A stretch of DNA of 64,000 nucleotides from Asterella californica (taxonomy: Eukaryota; Streptophyta; Marchantiopsida; Marchantiales; Aytoniaceae): assembly GCA_036924285.1 (NCBI GenBank), contig JAYKYS010000016.1:4092001-4156000 (forward strand). Direction: 5' to 3'. The notes under the pieces are model-generated. The model did not search any database, had not been told where the DNA came from, and worked only from the letters and a program-made list of their open reading frames with translations. Shown here piece by piece: positions 55,925 to 64,000 of this stretch. The stretch's first letter is position 1. Each line of letters opens with the position of its first letter. The translations under genes were made by a program, and so were the position numbers.

Positions 55925-56845
55925 TTACTTCTTAGGTACAGTAAACCACCGACTCGAGTAAGGTCTCATAGATGGCTCTAAAATACCCATGCGTATCTTC
56001 TCTTTCAACAATTCAACAAGCTTTGGCAACATCGCTCGTGGCACTAGTATAGGCTTCAAGTCCCAAGGCACATGTGGTACTGTGAAGATCACCATGGGTG
56101 CTACGACACTCGTATCTACACATCCAATCTCTTCCGCACTAAAAGCAAAAGCCTTTCCATGCCTCCTCAACATCTCATGAAAACGCTTTCTCTCTTCCTC
56201 AGTGAGAAACTCACCCCCTCCAATTTGCAGTCGTTTGAGTGTCTCTTCTGTGAACCTGTGCCCTACTCTTTGTGAATCCCGCAGAACTGGTTCAGTCGAT
56301 GCTCGTTCCACTTGCTTGTTAGAGTCTTCAGGTAGTTGAGTAGCCATCGGCTTCACTTTACGCGCCACAGTCTTGTATTTTGTATGAACCTGCGCTTCTT
56401 GGTGATTCGTGGCTCTACTCCTTTCTAACTCCAACTCATGATCTTCTTTCATTTGAAGCTGAACATTGTAGTCATCCTCGACGAATCTTGTAATCTCCTC
56501 ATGTAACTCACGTGAACGGATCGTGACTAATCCATTAACCATAGAATCGGTGCTTATAAACGACAAAACCTCCTCAAGAGTATCTTCAAAGCTCTCTTCT
56601 TCATACACCCTGTTAATGAACTCCTGATCTAACAAAACTCCTTGAGTTTTGAAGAGATCTTCCTGCTTCTTCACACATCGTCTCTGTACACTATCCATCT
56701 CTTCTATCACTCGAAATTTATTTACACATGTTTCAGAAAACTGAACAAATCCACATTTAAACATCTCTTCTTCATCTTCTGGCACTAGCGGAAGGCTCTT
56801 TCTCCTATCAACACTCCCATACTCCCGCTCTACAGGAGTGCTAAC
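55925..56845 (-). pseudogene. A2 linker and RT fingers
   Basis: Open frame 55925-56785 (286 aa): acidic linker (MPEDEEEMFKCGFVQFSE), then residues KLVELLKEKIRMGILEPS and PYSSRWFTVPKK of the RT fingers. The frame is open upstream as far as the protease end, where it overlaps the protease frame by about 20 nt at -1 (see the TTTTTAG site). The ATG at 56785 may not be the real start. Confidence 0.8.
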
Positions 56846-56853
56846 TAAAAATC
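56845..56853 (-). promoter_or_regulatory. Candidate -1 frameshift site (GATTTTTAG)
   Basis: The protease frame ends GAT TTT TAG. The RT-side frame is -1 and begins TTA GTT AGC. Slippage of the Phe tRNA on the T run just before the stop would join them. The same sequence and the same frame relation occur in A1 at 16710-16718. Confidence 0.4.
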
Positions 56854-58989
56854 CGAAAACTCTTTGTCAGTCCTTAAAGGACTGTTCCTCAGCTTCTCTC
56901 TGTTCCTTTCATGATCCGTACGTACAGTAAGAAACTGTACCGCCCTCGTACCATCTTGACTTCTAATACGAGCATAATGAGACCCATCGTCCATTACTTT
57001 CGTCTCCATCCTAGACGCAGTAATATATGATTGACCAAGGATCACAGGATAAGCAGCTACACTCTGAACAAAAAATTTTTGTTCTATCTCAACATCTCCT
57101 ATTCGAGTCTTGACAGCTGGACAAGCACCAAAAAATTCACCTCTTTGGTTGTTAGCAGCACGAAGAACCCATCCATGTCCTGTGTCGATTGGCCACTTCC
57201 CCTTCTCATAAACGTTTTTGGACATGATATTAATCTCCGAACCGTGATCCACCAACGCCACTATAGCCTCCGACAAGTTACCTAGTCGGACCCTTGTCTC
57301 TGTAGTTGCACGAGCCCAATATGCTCGAGAATAGTGACTTTCATGCTGCTTCTCGTCGCCATGTTCTGCTGCGCAGTCTGAAACTCTTGCCTCTCTTCCT
57401 TTCGACGCCTGTAGTACATGCTTTTGGGCAAATACGTGACATAACTCTTCATCTTCTTCCCCAGTGATGTCAGTATCCAATGCTTTCACCATCACTGTAT
57501 CTGCCGTCATCTGTCTCTTTCTCTTGATCACATCTATGATCAACTCATGAAAGTCACGTTTGGCTATTCCCAAGGCTTCTCGCAAGGAAAATTCTATCTT
57601 TGCATCCAAAATTCTCTCTTCAAGAATCTCCTTCAAGTTGGTGCTGGTCTCGATATCAGACTGTAGTCTATAGGTTGGTGCTTTACCTTTGCCCTTTGAA
57701 GAAGCTCCTTTGCCTTTCTCTCTCATCTCCGTGTCATGAATAGGAACATCAACCATAGGTTCAGATGTAGATGCCCCTTGAGACGTCGAAGGGATATCAG
57801 AAGGTGATGTCTCTTGTTGCCCTCTCCTCTTAGTGGCTTTGGTTCTCCTTGTAGCCTCCTCCGGATCAGCAACATCATCATCACGTCTTCTTTTCTCTTC
57901 CACAATCGCATCTTGCCAGCTTACATGCTTCTCTTGTACCAAGTAAGCTTTAACATACCACGCCTCTACAGGATCATCCCATCCAGTAATGCGGCGAATT
58001 GCCTCTGCACCTCGTAACATTACTTCTCGTGGAACTTCAACTATATCACTCTTAATAGTTGCTACAACCGGTACATCTACTTCAATTGCAAATGTTTTTG
58101 GCTCTATTGTGCGTATCGCAGTAGCTATACCAACCTGACCTCTCACCAAACTCTTCATTCCTCCCTTACCAAAGTTGGTATTCAACGGCGCACCAGTTTG
58201 GGCGAGATGAATCTTTCCATCTCTAAAATTCACGACTCCGGTTCTGAGAGCCTCGGAAAACTCCTCACAATCCCGACGTTGGTGTTCAGTACTATCACAC
58301 CAGATACATCTTCTAACAAAATTTCTGCTAGTTGAAGATGCATTGGTATCACCAGGACTTCGACTATGCTTTAGCTCTGCCATCTCTATCCTTAACTCTC
58401 TCAGACCCTTAACCAACTCATCGATTGCAGAATCTTCAATCTTGCTATTGACAGGCTTGGGCAATGGAGCTAAAGAGACATCAGACCTCAAGGTTGCAGC
58501 TCTACCTCTTCCACGTTTCTGCTTCGTGAGAATAGTAACAGCTTCCTCTACCTTTCTCCAGTCTGTGCTCACTCCTCCTTCTTCTCCCTTGTCTGTCAAC
58601 ATCAAGAAAAGCTTGTCCTCTAGATTTTCATCAGCAGCTTCTAGAAAAAGTTCTGTCTTCCTTAAGTCAAGCGTTGTCCTCTCGGATGGAGACAATTGAC
58701 AGAACCGTTTCTCAAACTCACGCAGCAACTCATTTGGCGTCATCTCATTCCCCAGACGCTGCTCCAGCGACAAGTTTCCTATAGATTTCTCTCTAACTTC
58801 CTCGATAACTAAGTGCTTTCTTTCTCTCAGTAAAGGGTCAAGATAACCACACGGAAACGTTGGATGATCATGGGCACGACAAACGGAATATGTGATGACA
58901 TGATCTCTTGGTAGTATTCCTCTCCGAAGTTTCTCACTACTAGGGCTTCGTACATGGCTTTGGGTCGACAGATGTGTCTTATCTCGCAC
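56845..58989 (-). CDS. A2 chimeric LTR-gag-protease ORF, 714 aa
   Basis: Residues 1-75 are LTR-derived (MRDKTHLSTQ...), because a deletion fused the 5' LTR interior to gag at 58766/58767. Residues 76-700 are gag and protease: RGNEMTPN-type capsid region (LLREFEKRFCQL), zinc knuckle CIWCDSTEHQRRDC at 228-241 with its Trp intact, basic EEKRRRDDD region, and retropepsin with ALVDHGSEINIM (Asp at residue 581), VILGQSYITASRME and a KEFSDF end at TTTTTAG. It is the only copy whose knuckle and protease are uninterrupted. The start codon is an LTR codon, so real gag function at the N-terminus is lost. Confidence 0.85.
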   Translation of the reverse strand: MRDKTHLSTQSHVRSPSSEKLRRGILPRDHVITYSVCRAHDHPTFPCGYLDPLLRERKHLVIEEVREKSIGNLSLEQRLGNEMTPNELLREFEKRFCQLSPSERTTLDLRKTELFLEAADENLEDKLFLMLTDKGEEGGVSTDWRKVEEAVTILTKQKRGRGRAATLRSDVSLAPLPKPVNSKIEDSAIDELVKGLRELRIEMAELKHSRSPGDTNASSTSRNFVRRCIWCDSTEHQRRDCEEFSEALRTGVVNFRDGKIHLAQTGAPLNTNFGKGGMKSLVRGQVGIATAIRTIEPKTFAIEVDVPVVATIKSDIVEVPREVMLRGAEAIRRITGWDDPVEAWYVKAYLVQEKHVSWQDAIVEEKRRRDDDVADPEEATRRTKATKRRGQQETSPSDIPSTSQGASTSEPMVDVPIHDTEMREKGKGASSKGKGKAPTYRLQSDIETSTNLKEILEERILDAKIEFSLREALGIAKRDFHELIIDVIKRKRQMTADTVMVKALDTDITGEEDEELCHVFAQKHVLQASKGREARVSDCAAEHGDEKQHESHYSRAYWARATTETRVRLGNLSEAIVALVDHGSEINIMSKNVYEKGKWPIDTGHGWVLRAANNQRGEFFGACPAVKTRIGDVEIEQKFFVQSVAAYPVILGQSYITASRMETKVMDDGSHYARIRSQDGTRAVQFLTVRTDHERNREKLRNSPLRTDKEFSDF

Positions 58990-60723
58990 TCGGTGTTAAA
59001 GTTTACAGGAGGGAGCTGATTTAGATCCATCCTTCGTCAGATGAGGATATAGACGGTAAGATCCCATTCTTGGCCGTAAGTGACAACAGGTAAGATCACA
59101 GGGACAGGCGAGAGCATGATTTGCGCGGTAAAGTTATGCCCAAAGGATCCTATCAGAAACTGTTGGAAATGAACTCGTTCCATGTACATCAGTTTGATCT
59201 GGAAAGGGATTCGGAAAGGGAATCTGGGCGGTAAGTAGAGTCCTTCGTCCATCTCTCACAACATTTGCACTCCACCTACAAGGGTGTTTCGGTTCCTAGA
59301 ACGCCGATACCATCTCATAAGATCCCTATGACCTCTTCACGAACAATCTCTTGAAAATCCCAAGGTCGAATGTCCCACACAGGTCACTCCCCTTTGCTTA
59401 AAAGTTTCAAACCCCAAACAAGGATAGGTGCAAGCTCCCTAACCAAGCAACCTAAGGCACACGGGCCGATGAGGTGGCACACATGCACATCGCATGTTTG
59501 GTGCCGTCATACTCATCCACGTGTAGGTCGTCTGGTTGAAAGGTTCTAATGCATGCACCGTAACGTGTCCTAATACAAGAGACTAGGCTAGATAGGTAGT
59601 CGACTTTACAAGTCAAGGATCGCACTTTGCCACGTTGAGTGCGAACTTGACAACCACATGACGTGGTTACAATGTAGGTCGCTAAAGTCTCATCTACGCT
59701 TAGAATACACCCCAAAGCAATACAAACGTTACACTGGATACTTTTCTGCCAGCTGCCGCTAACAAGACTCGGGACCTGGACTAGATACCGTTGCCGATAC
59801 AACTCGACAGAAAAACAGCGAACTTTCACACATGATAGGTACAGATCTACAGTTCATTCTCCTCTCAAACTTGCCACGTAGGTAGGATACTAAAATCTCT
59901 ACTTACAGGTCAAATTTCAGGAAAATCTGACGGCTAGATCTCCTCCCATAATTAACACAAATTCTCATAAACTAACACGCACTTCCAATCTCAGATTCAG
60001 GACAGAAGCTTCTTCGCCTAAATGAACCGTCCACTTCCACTCAAACTTCCCGTGCTATCAATTCAGAAGATAAACTCACTACTCAGGAAATTTCAGCCGA
60101 TTTGACCGTTTGGATCATCTTACATAAATCAGCAAACTTGCTGCTCCAGATTGAAAGCTTTTTGCACCCCGTCGTCTTCAAATCGCCATTGCGCTCAATC
60201 CGCTTAACATCCGGTGGTGAAATTTGGGGTCAGAGCTTCAGCAACTGACAGACTATAAGCTCATGAAATCTGGTCTCAATCGGACGGCTCAATCACTCAA
60301 ACTCCTTAATCTTACAATCGGAAGAGAAAGCTATGTACTCTCATCACTCTATGAACTTCAAAATGCCATAACATATGCCCTCGACCTCCAAATGGAGTGA
60401 AATTTGGGCTCAGGTTGCTCTTCCCGTCAAGAGCTCTTCGCCCATGCCCTCTGATCTCCAAAATCCCTCGTCAAAGTGTCCGAAACCTCCTAGAGCGCAC
60501 ACTTAGGTAGATGACAAGTTATCTTCACTTTTTGAGGACCAATGGGAAGTTAAAGGACTCAACCTTGTCTTTTTCTGCCCCATGGAGACCCCCAGCAGAT
60601 AATAGAGCATTCTAAGCTCATAAGAGCAATATTTTAGATCCCATTACACCACAACTTCTACAATTGTGTGCAAAACGCACTTATACGCGTAATTTACATA
60701 CTAACTGGTCCCACAACAGGACA
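58767..60723 (-). repeat. A2 5' LTR lacking its inner 73 bp
   Basis: Starts at GCGACAAG (equivalent to 51233 in the other LTR) and runs to CCACAACAGGACA. The missing end, the primer site and the gag N-terminus were lost together. Differences to the 3' LTR are few. Confidence 0.92.
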
Positions 60724-61692
60724 GCGTCACGTGTGGTGAAGAGGTTTTGACACTTTGGTTAGAGCTTAGTGTTCGCGGTTGACACAAGGGTTGTCATCAC
60801 GGAGGTCCATGGAGGTTCCACCGGAGGTTCCAGCGGAGATCAATCTGTAGTAAGTAGTGGGTTCACACGGAGTGGTGTGAGGTGTCAACCAGTAGCGCCG
60901 GTCTCATCTGCGGAGGACATCAATTCAAACGAGCACGTGGTTGGAGATACACATAGTGTCGTAACACCATTGTTGTGGGACATGGACAAAATCTATGGGA
61001 TCATGAAGAGCCCCCGATAAGATACTCAAGTACGGTAGGTATCATTGAGCTGGATGACTTCATCCAGGAGTTCGACAGTTGGTGCAATCTGCAACATATG
61101 CGGAACCCACAGTTGTTCACACCCTTCATGACATGGAAGGATTTGTTCTAACACTTGGAGAGACCGCCAATGAACGATTACCATGAGTTCAAGCGAGCCT
61201 ACAACGTGAAATCGAGTTGTGGAGACAACATTGGTCTCACAACTACGTTTCTATCACTACTGGTGCAGTTTCGGATGATGTAATACATGCGAGTTCATGT
61301 GTCAATAGCAGTGGTACATCCACGAGTGACGGAGTACCTACTATCAGCAGTGCGTTCACTAGTAGTGGAGCAGGTAGTAGTATGAGCGAGAAACCACTAG
61401 GGTTTAACCCTGTGGTTCAATTCCTCTAGTGTTTGAAGAAGAACTATCAGGGTGTGCGACTGACAAGTTGAGGAGTCTGCAGGAGTTTCAACAGAAGACT
61501 GGAGAGAGCCTACACGGGACGTTTACTCGCATGAGGTGGTTGATCAGCGTTACCCAAGGGGTGATGAAAGCACATGCAGTCCAGTTCTGGTATAGGATAC
61601 TAGATCGAGAAGTACGTAAGAGAAACAGAGATGCTACTCTCTTTAGAGACACCACTCCGACGTTGGCGGTTGTCTTTGATCTAGCTGAGCGG
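60724..61692 (+). pseudogene. E2 gag
   Basis: Reads VVITEVHGGSTGGSSGDQ, then (after a shift) IELDDFIQEFDSWCNL-type and FKRAYNVEIELWRQHW patches, then the open frame 61429-61692: SLQEFQQKTGESLHGTF, MRWLISVTQGV, VVFDLAER. This looks like a Ty3-type capsid with a Trp-rich core. GCGG at 61689-61692 is the B2 target duplication, and the reading continues in E1 at 14064. Several breaks. Confidence 0.7.
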
Positions 61693-61772
61693 TGTTGTGT
61701 CGTGGACCGGCTCCTATATGAAATTCAGACTTCGATGCTTGTCGCTCCAAAGACACTCATGAGAAAGACAAG

Positions 61773-62244
61773 CTAGGCCCTAGCTTACTGGCTTTTGGCA
61801 TCATTTCAGATCTCCATTTTTCATCGCATAGATGGGTAGAGCTCTTTGTCAGCACTCCATAAGCACTTTGTCTACTTCGTTTGGACACCTAGTGGAGAAG
61901 TTACAAGACTCGAAAGATGGAGAAAACAAGCTAAGTCCAAGCTTACGGACTTTTGGCACAACTTCGGATCTTCGCTTTCATCGCATCAGTGGATAGAGTT
62001 CTTTGTCAACACTCCATAGGCACTTCTTCTACTTCGTTTGGACGCATAGTGGAGGAGTTACAAGACTCAAAAGATGGAGAAAACAAGCTAAGCCCCAGCT
62101 TACGGGCTTTTGGCACAATTTCGGATCTCCACTTTCATCGCATCAATGGGTAGAGCTCGTTGTCAGCTTTTCAAAGGCACTTTGTTTATTTCGTTTGGAC
62201 GTCTAGTGAAGAAGTTATGCGACTCGAAAGAAGGAAAAATCAAG
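61773..62244 (+). repeat. 157-bp tandem repeat in the B2 LTR
   Basis: Three units at 61773, 61931 and 62088, each with the TCGTTTGGACG and GGAGAAAACAAGCTAAG blocks. Same array as in B1 but with the first unit complete. Confidence 0.85.
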
Positions 62245-62959
62245 GTAGACCTTAGTTTACTTGCTGACTGGGTATTTGAGGCTTCAGGCGTTATATCAAA
62301 GACGCAAGAGGCCTGCTTCATTTATTATTGAGAGAACTTCGTACGTACAGAGGTTTGCTTGTTCCTACGACTTGTCCGTGGACGTTTTGGAGAATTGGGA
62401 AGTCCAATACACATGCGCAAGGTGTCATCGGGTTCATATCTGTGCTGGCTACGCACAGGTTAAGACGGTTTGAGAAGAGACGGATCGGGGGTTGTGTTCT
62501 GAGAGAAATTGAGACGCAGGAAGGAGATTTGGAGTTTTTGAAGGAGAGTTGGACCGTTCGGGCCGTTCCGGAGTCCAAACTTGCTGTCCTTGGATCCATC
62601 TGGATCATAACAACGAGTTCTTCAGGAAATTGAAGACGATACGAAGTTTCATCGGGCGGTTTGGGAGTTTTGAGTAAAATTGGCTCACAGGGAAGCGCTT
62701 ACATCAGATTTTTGTCCACCTACGACTTGAGATTGGATTGTTCTTCGCGATCGGTGAGTCAAGCTCTTCGTTCTTGGTGCTTACGCGATCAGGGAGTCTT
62801 CATGTACACATAGGAGAAGATTGTACGTGAATTGGATTGTTGGTTTGGGTGTGGTGAGCAAGTTCCCACAGGGAGCTGATTTACAATTAGCTCAGTTTTT
62901 TGCAACCTGCGACTAAATTTCTTTCGTGGTTTTGCAAGGAGAACTCCGAACAGCTTGTT

Positions 62960-63015
62960 TGGCTATATACAGCTTGTGGTATAGTATTGTGGTACAGCTT
63001 AGTTGGCTATATACA
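62960..63015 (+). promoter_or_regulatory. TATA-like element in the B2 5' LTR
   Basis: GGCTATATACAGCTTGTGG occurs twice (62961 and 63008) and once in B1 near 13660. Another TGTATATATT lies near 63181. Which, if any, drives transcription cannot be told from sequence. Confidence 0.3.
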
Positions 63016-63385
63016 GCTTGTGGTTCTCTTGCTTTGAGCTACGCTTTGGTGTTTTTGGGTCAGGGTTGAAAATCAGGGGTTGTTTTTAAGGGCTTCGAAG
63101 CAGATTACAGACCGCTCTGGTCTGTTTCTCAGTTCTGTGGTCTTAAGAGAAAGAACCGGCAGTGTACATACATTTGGAGTGTATATATTGCAATGTTCGT
63201 TTTCATGGTTGTTTTTCTCTGTCTTGTCTCTGTTTCAGCACACAACATCTCCACAACAAGGAACTTCGTGTTTTCTTGGACATCCTTCAAGCAATATCCG
63301 ACACGATATCGGAAGTGAACTCGACATGAAGGTCCGGGGTGGAGATTTCTTCTGTGTGTGAACTTTGAAGAAGAGATTGGCAGTC

Positions 63386-64000
63386 ATGAGTGGGGATGGG
63401 AAAGATGATGGAGATGGAGCTAGTGGTTCAGGTGGGTTGCCGAAGGTGCAGTTGGATCCGGCAACTGCATTGATGTTCCAAGCTTTCACTATGTTCTTAC
63501 GGCAGCAACAGTCTGATGAGCGGAAGGAAACTTTGGCAACAAAGGCGTTACAAGCGGTGGTCAGCAGGATTGACCAGTTTGATGAGAGAGATGTCTCAAG
63601 ATATCTGAGGCATTATGTGAAAAAGATGGAGCTGAACCGGGTCTCAGAAGATGAGATGATTGAGACGTTTGAGCTAGCAGTAGCTCCAGATATTAGAGAT
63701 CATGTTAAAATGCTAACGAAGCATTTTAACAAGGATTGGGAGACTTTTGCTCGTGCCTTGATGGATGAGTACTTCTTGGAGGACTCTAATCGAGTCACCA
63801 AGAAGTCATTCTTGGAGTGGGTTGAGCAACCAAGGAAGGGTTTACAAGCTACTGAGTTGCTCAGAGAGTTTGAGAAGCAGTTTTCACGGCTGACCAGGAT
63901 GGAGAAGTTGACGTTGCAGTCCAACAAGACAGAGTTATTTCTTCGGACTGCAGATGAGAAGTTGCAGGAGAAGCTAGAGGTACTTCTGGAAGACCGGGAG
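63386..64000 (+). CDS. B2 gag, N-terminal 205 codons (open to the window edge)
   Basis: Starts MSGDGKDDGDGASGSGG 77 bp after the LTR and is open to the last base. An acidic Gly-rich start is followed by LDPATALMFQAFTMFLRQQQ, a conserved DERKETLATKALQ patch, DVSRYLRHYVKKMELN, and capsid-like residues KKSFLEWVEQP and ELLREFEKQFSRL. These match the A1 gag and the relic at 37420-37785. No stop or frameshift in what is visible, in contrast to all other copies here. No convincing primer site is recognisable between LTR and gag. Confidence 0.85.
   Translation, partial: MSGDGKDDGDGASGSGGLPKVQLDPATALMFQAFTMFLRQQQSDERKETLATKALQAVVSRIDQFDERDVSRYLRHYVKKMELNRVSEDEMIETFELAVAPDIRDHVKMLTKHFNKDWETFARALMDEYFLEDSNRVTKKSFLEWVEQPRKGLQATELLREFEKQFSRLTRMEKLTLQSNKTELFLRTADEKLQEKLEVLLEDRE

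Larger units (their letters stand above)
51160..60723 (-). mobile_element. A2: nearly complete family A Ty3/gypsy element
   Basis: Flanked by GCGT at 51156-51159 and 60724-60727. The empty site GGCGTCACGTG is preserved at about 40433. Reading minus: 5' LTR on the right, gag-protease, RT, RNase H, integrase, polypurine tract, 3' LTR. One deletion removed the inner 73 bp of the 5' LTR, the primer site and the gag N-terminus, so it cannot prime its own cDNA. Pol has three nonsense codons and is otherwise co-linear. It is the reference copy here for the domain order of the family. Confidence 0.93.
61693..63308 (+). repeat. B2 5' LTR
   Basis: Starts TGTTGTGTCGTGGACCGG and ends CGACACGATA like B1. 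Compared with B1 it has a deletion around 62955-63010, where a GGCTATATACAGC block is repeated. Three 157-158 bp tandem units start at 61773, 61931 and 62088. Confidence 0.85.
61693..64000 (+). mobile_element. B2: 5' part of a family B element, cut by the window edge
   Basis: Preceded by GCGG in the E2 gag. It starts with a 1616-bp LTR and an apparently open gag. The rest of the element (protease, pol, 3' LTR) should lie beyond the window. Confidence 0.9.

Noticed and set aside
63309..63345. Primer binding site of B2.
   Set aside because: No TGG-initial stretch complementary to a tRNA end lies next to the LTR end; calling one would be guesswork.

Overview
The window looks like transposon-dense, probably heterochromatic DNA from a land plant. 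I see no bacterial or organellar genes and no tRNA or rRNA gene. It contains plant-type Ty3/gypsy polyproteins, TG...CA LTRs, primer sites and polypurine tracts, and one relic gene with a clean GT-AG intron. Polyprotein style (gag, an Asp-His-Gly protease, integrases without chromodomain) reminds me of bryophyte, perhaps liverwort, elements. That is recollection, not something the sequence proves. I found no intact ordinary host gene.

I use local family letters. R is a 6-kb relic unit (degenerate gag-protease plus a spliced-gene fragment). E is an old gag/protease element lying next to each R. A, B, D and F are LTR elements. C is a GAAGAC-rich element of unknown class. Left to right: R1 (1-6157), a stub of an A LTR (6158-7285), 5'-truncated B1 on + (7286-14063), E1 (14064-14834) interrupted by A1 on - (14835-36179), whose right LTR is interrupted by C1 (20569-35615), which is itself interrupted by D1 on - (25651-34803). 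Then E1 resumes (36180-37045), followed by a C fragment, a gag relic, R3 (37910-40440), E3 (40441-40835), an F LTR (40836-42344), an LTR-less D fragment D2 (42450-44640), R2 (44767-51159), a nearly complete A2 on - (51160-60723), E2 (60724-61692) and the 5' half of B2 on +, which runs off the window.

The underlying organisation is an R-E module present three times in the same orientation, inflated by nested insertions. R1 and R2 are nearly identical and share the A insertion junction. B1 and B2 share one insertion site in E (4-bp GCGG duplication, with the E reading frame continuing across it). Locus 1 is therefore best read as a duplicate of locus 2 that lost everything between the A LTR and the middle of the B gag. 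A1, A2 and B all use 4-bp target duplications (ACGG, GCGT, GCGG), and an empty site for A2 survives in the third module.

Most polyproteins are broken by stops and frameshifts. The most open coding stretches are the B2 gag (to the window edge), the A2 RNase H-integrase ORF (575 aa) and LTR-gag chimera (714 aa), and two small leader ORFs of family D, one with a CCHC knuckle plus a second Cys/His cluster. That D leader pair, the GAAGAC-rich C element, the 228-bp perfect inverted duplication in R2, and the shared phase-0 intron gene relic are the items most worth a second look.
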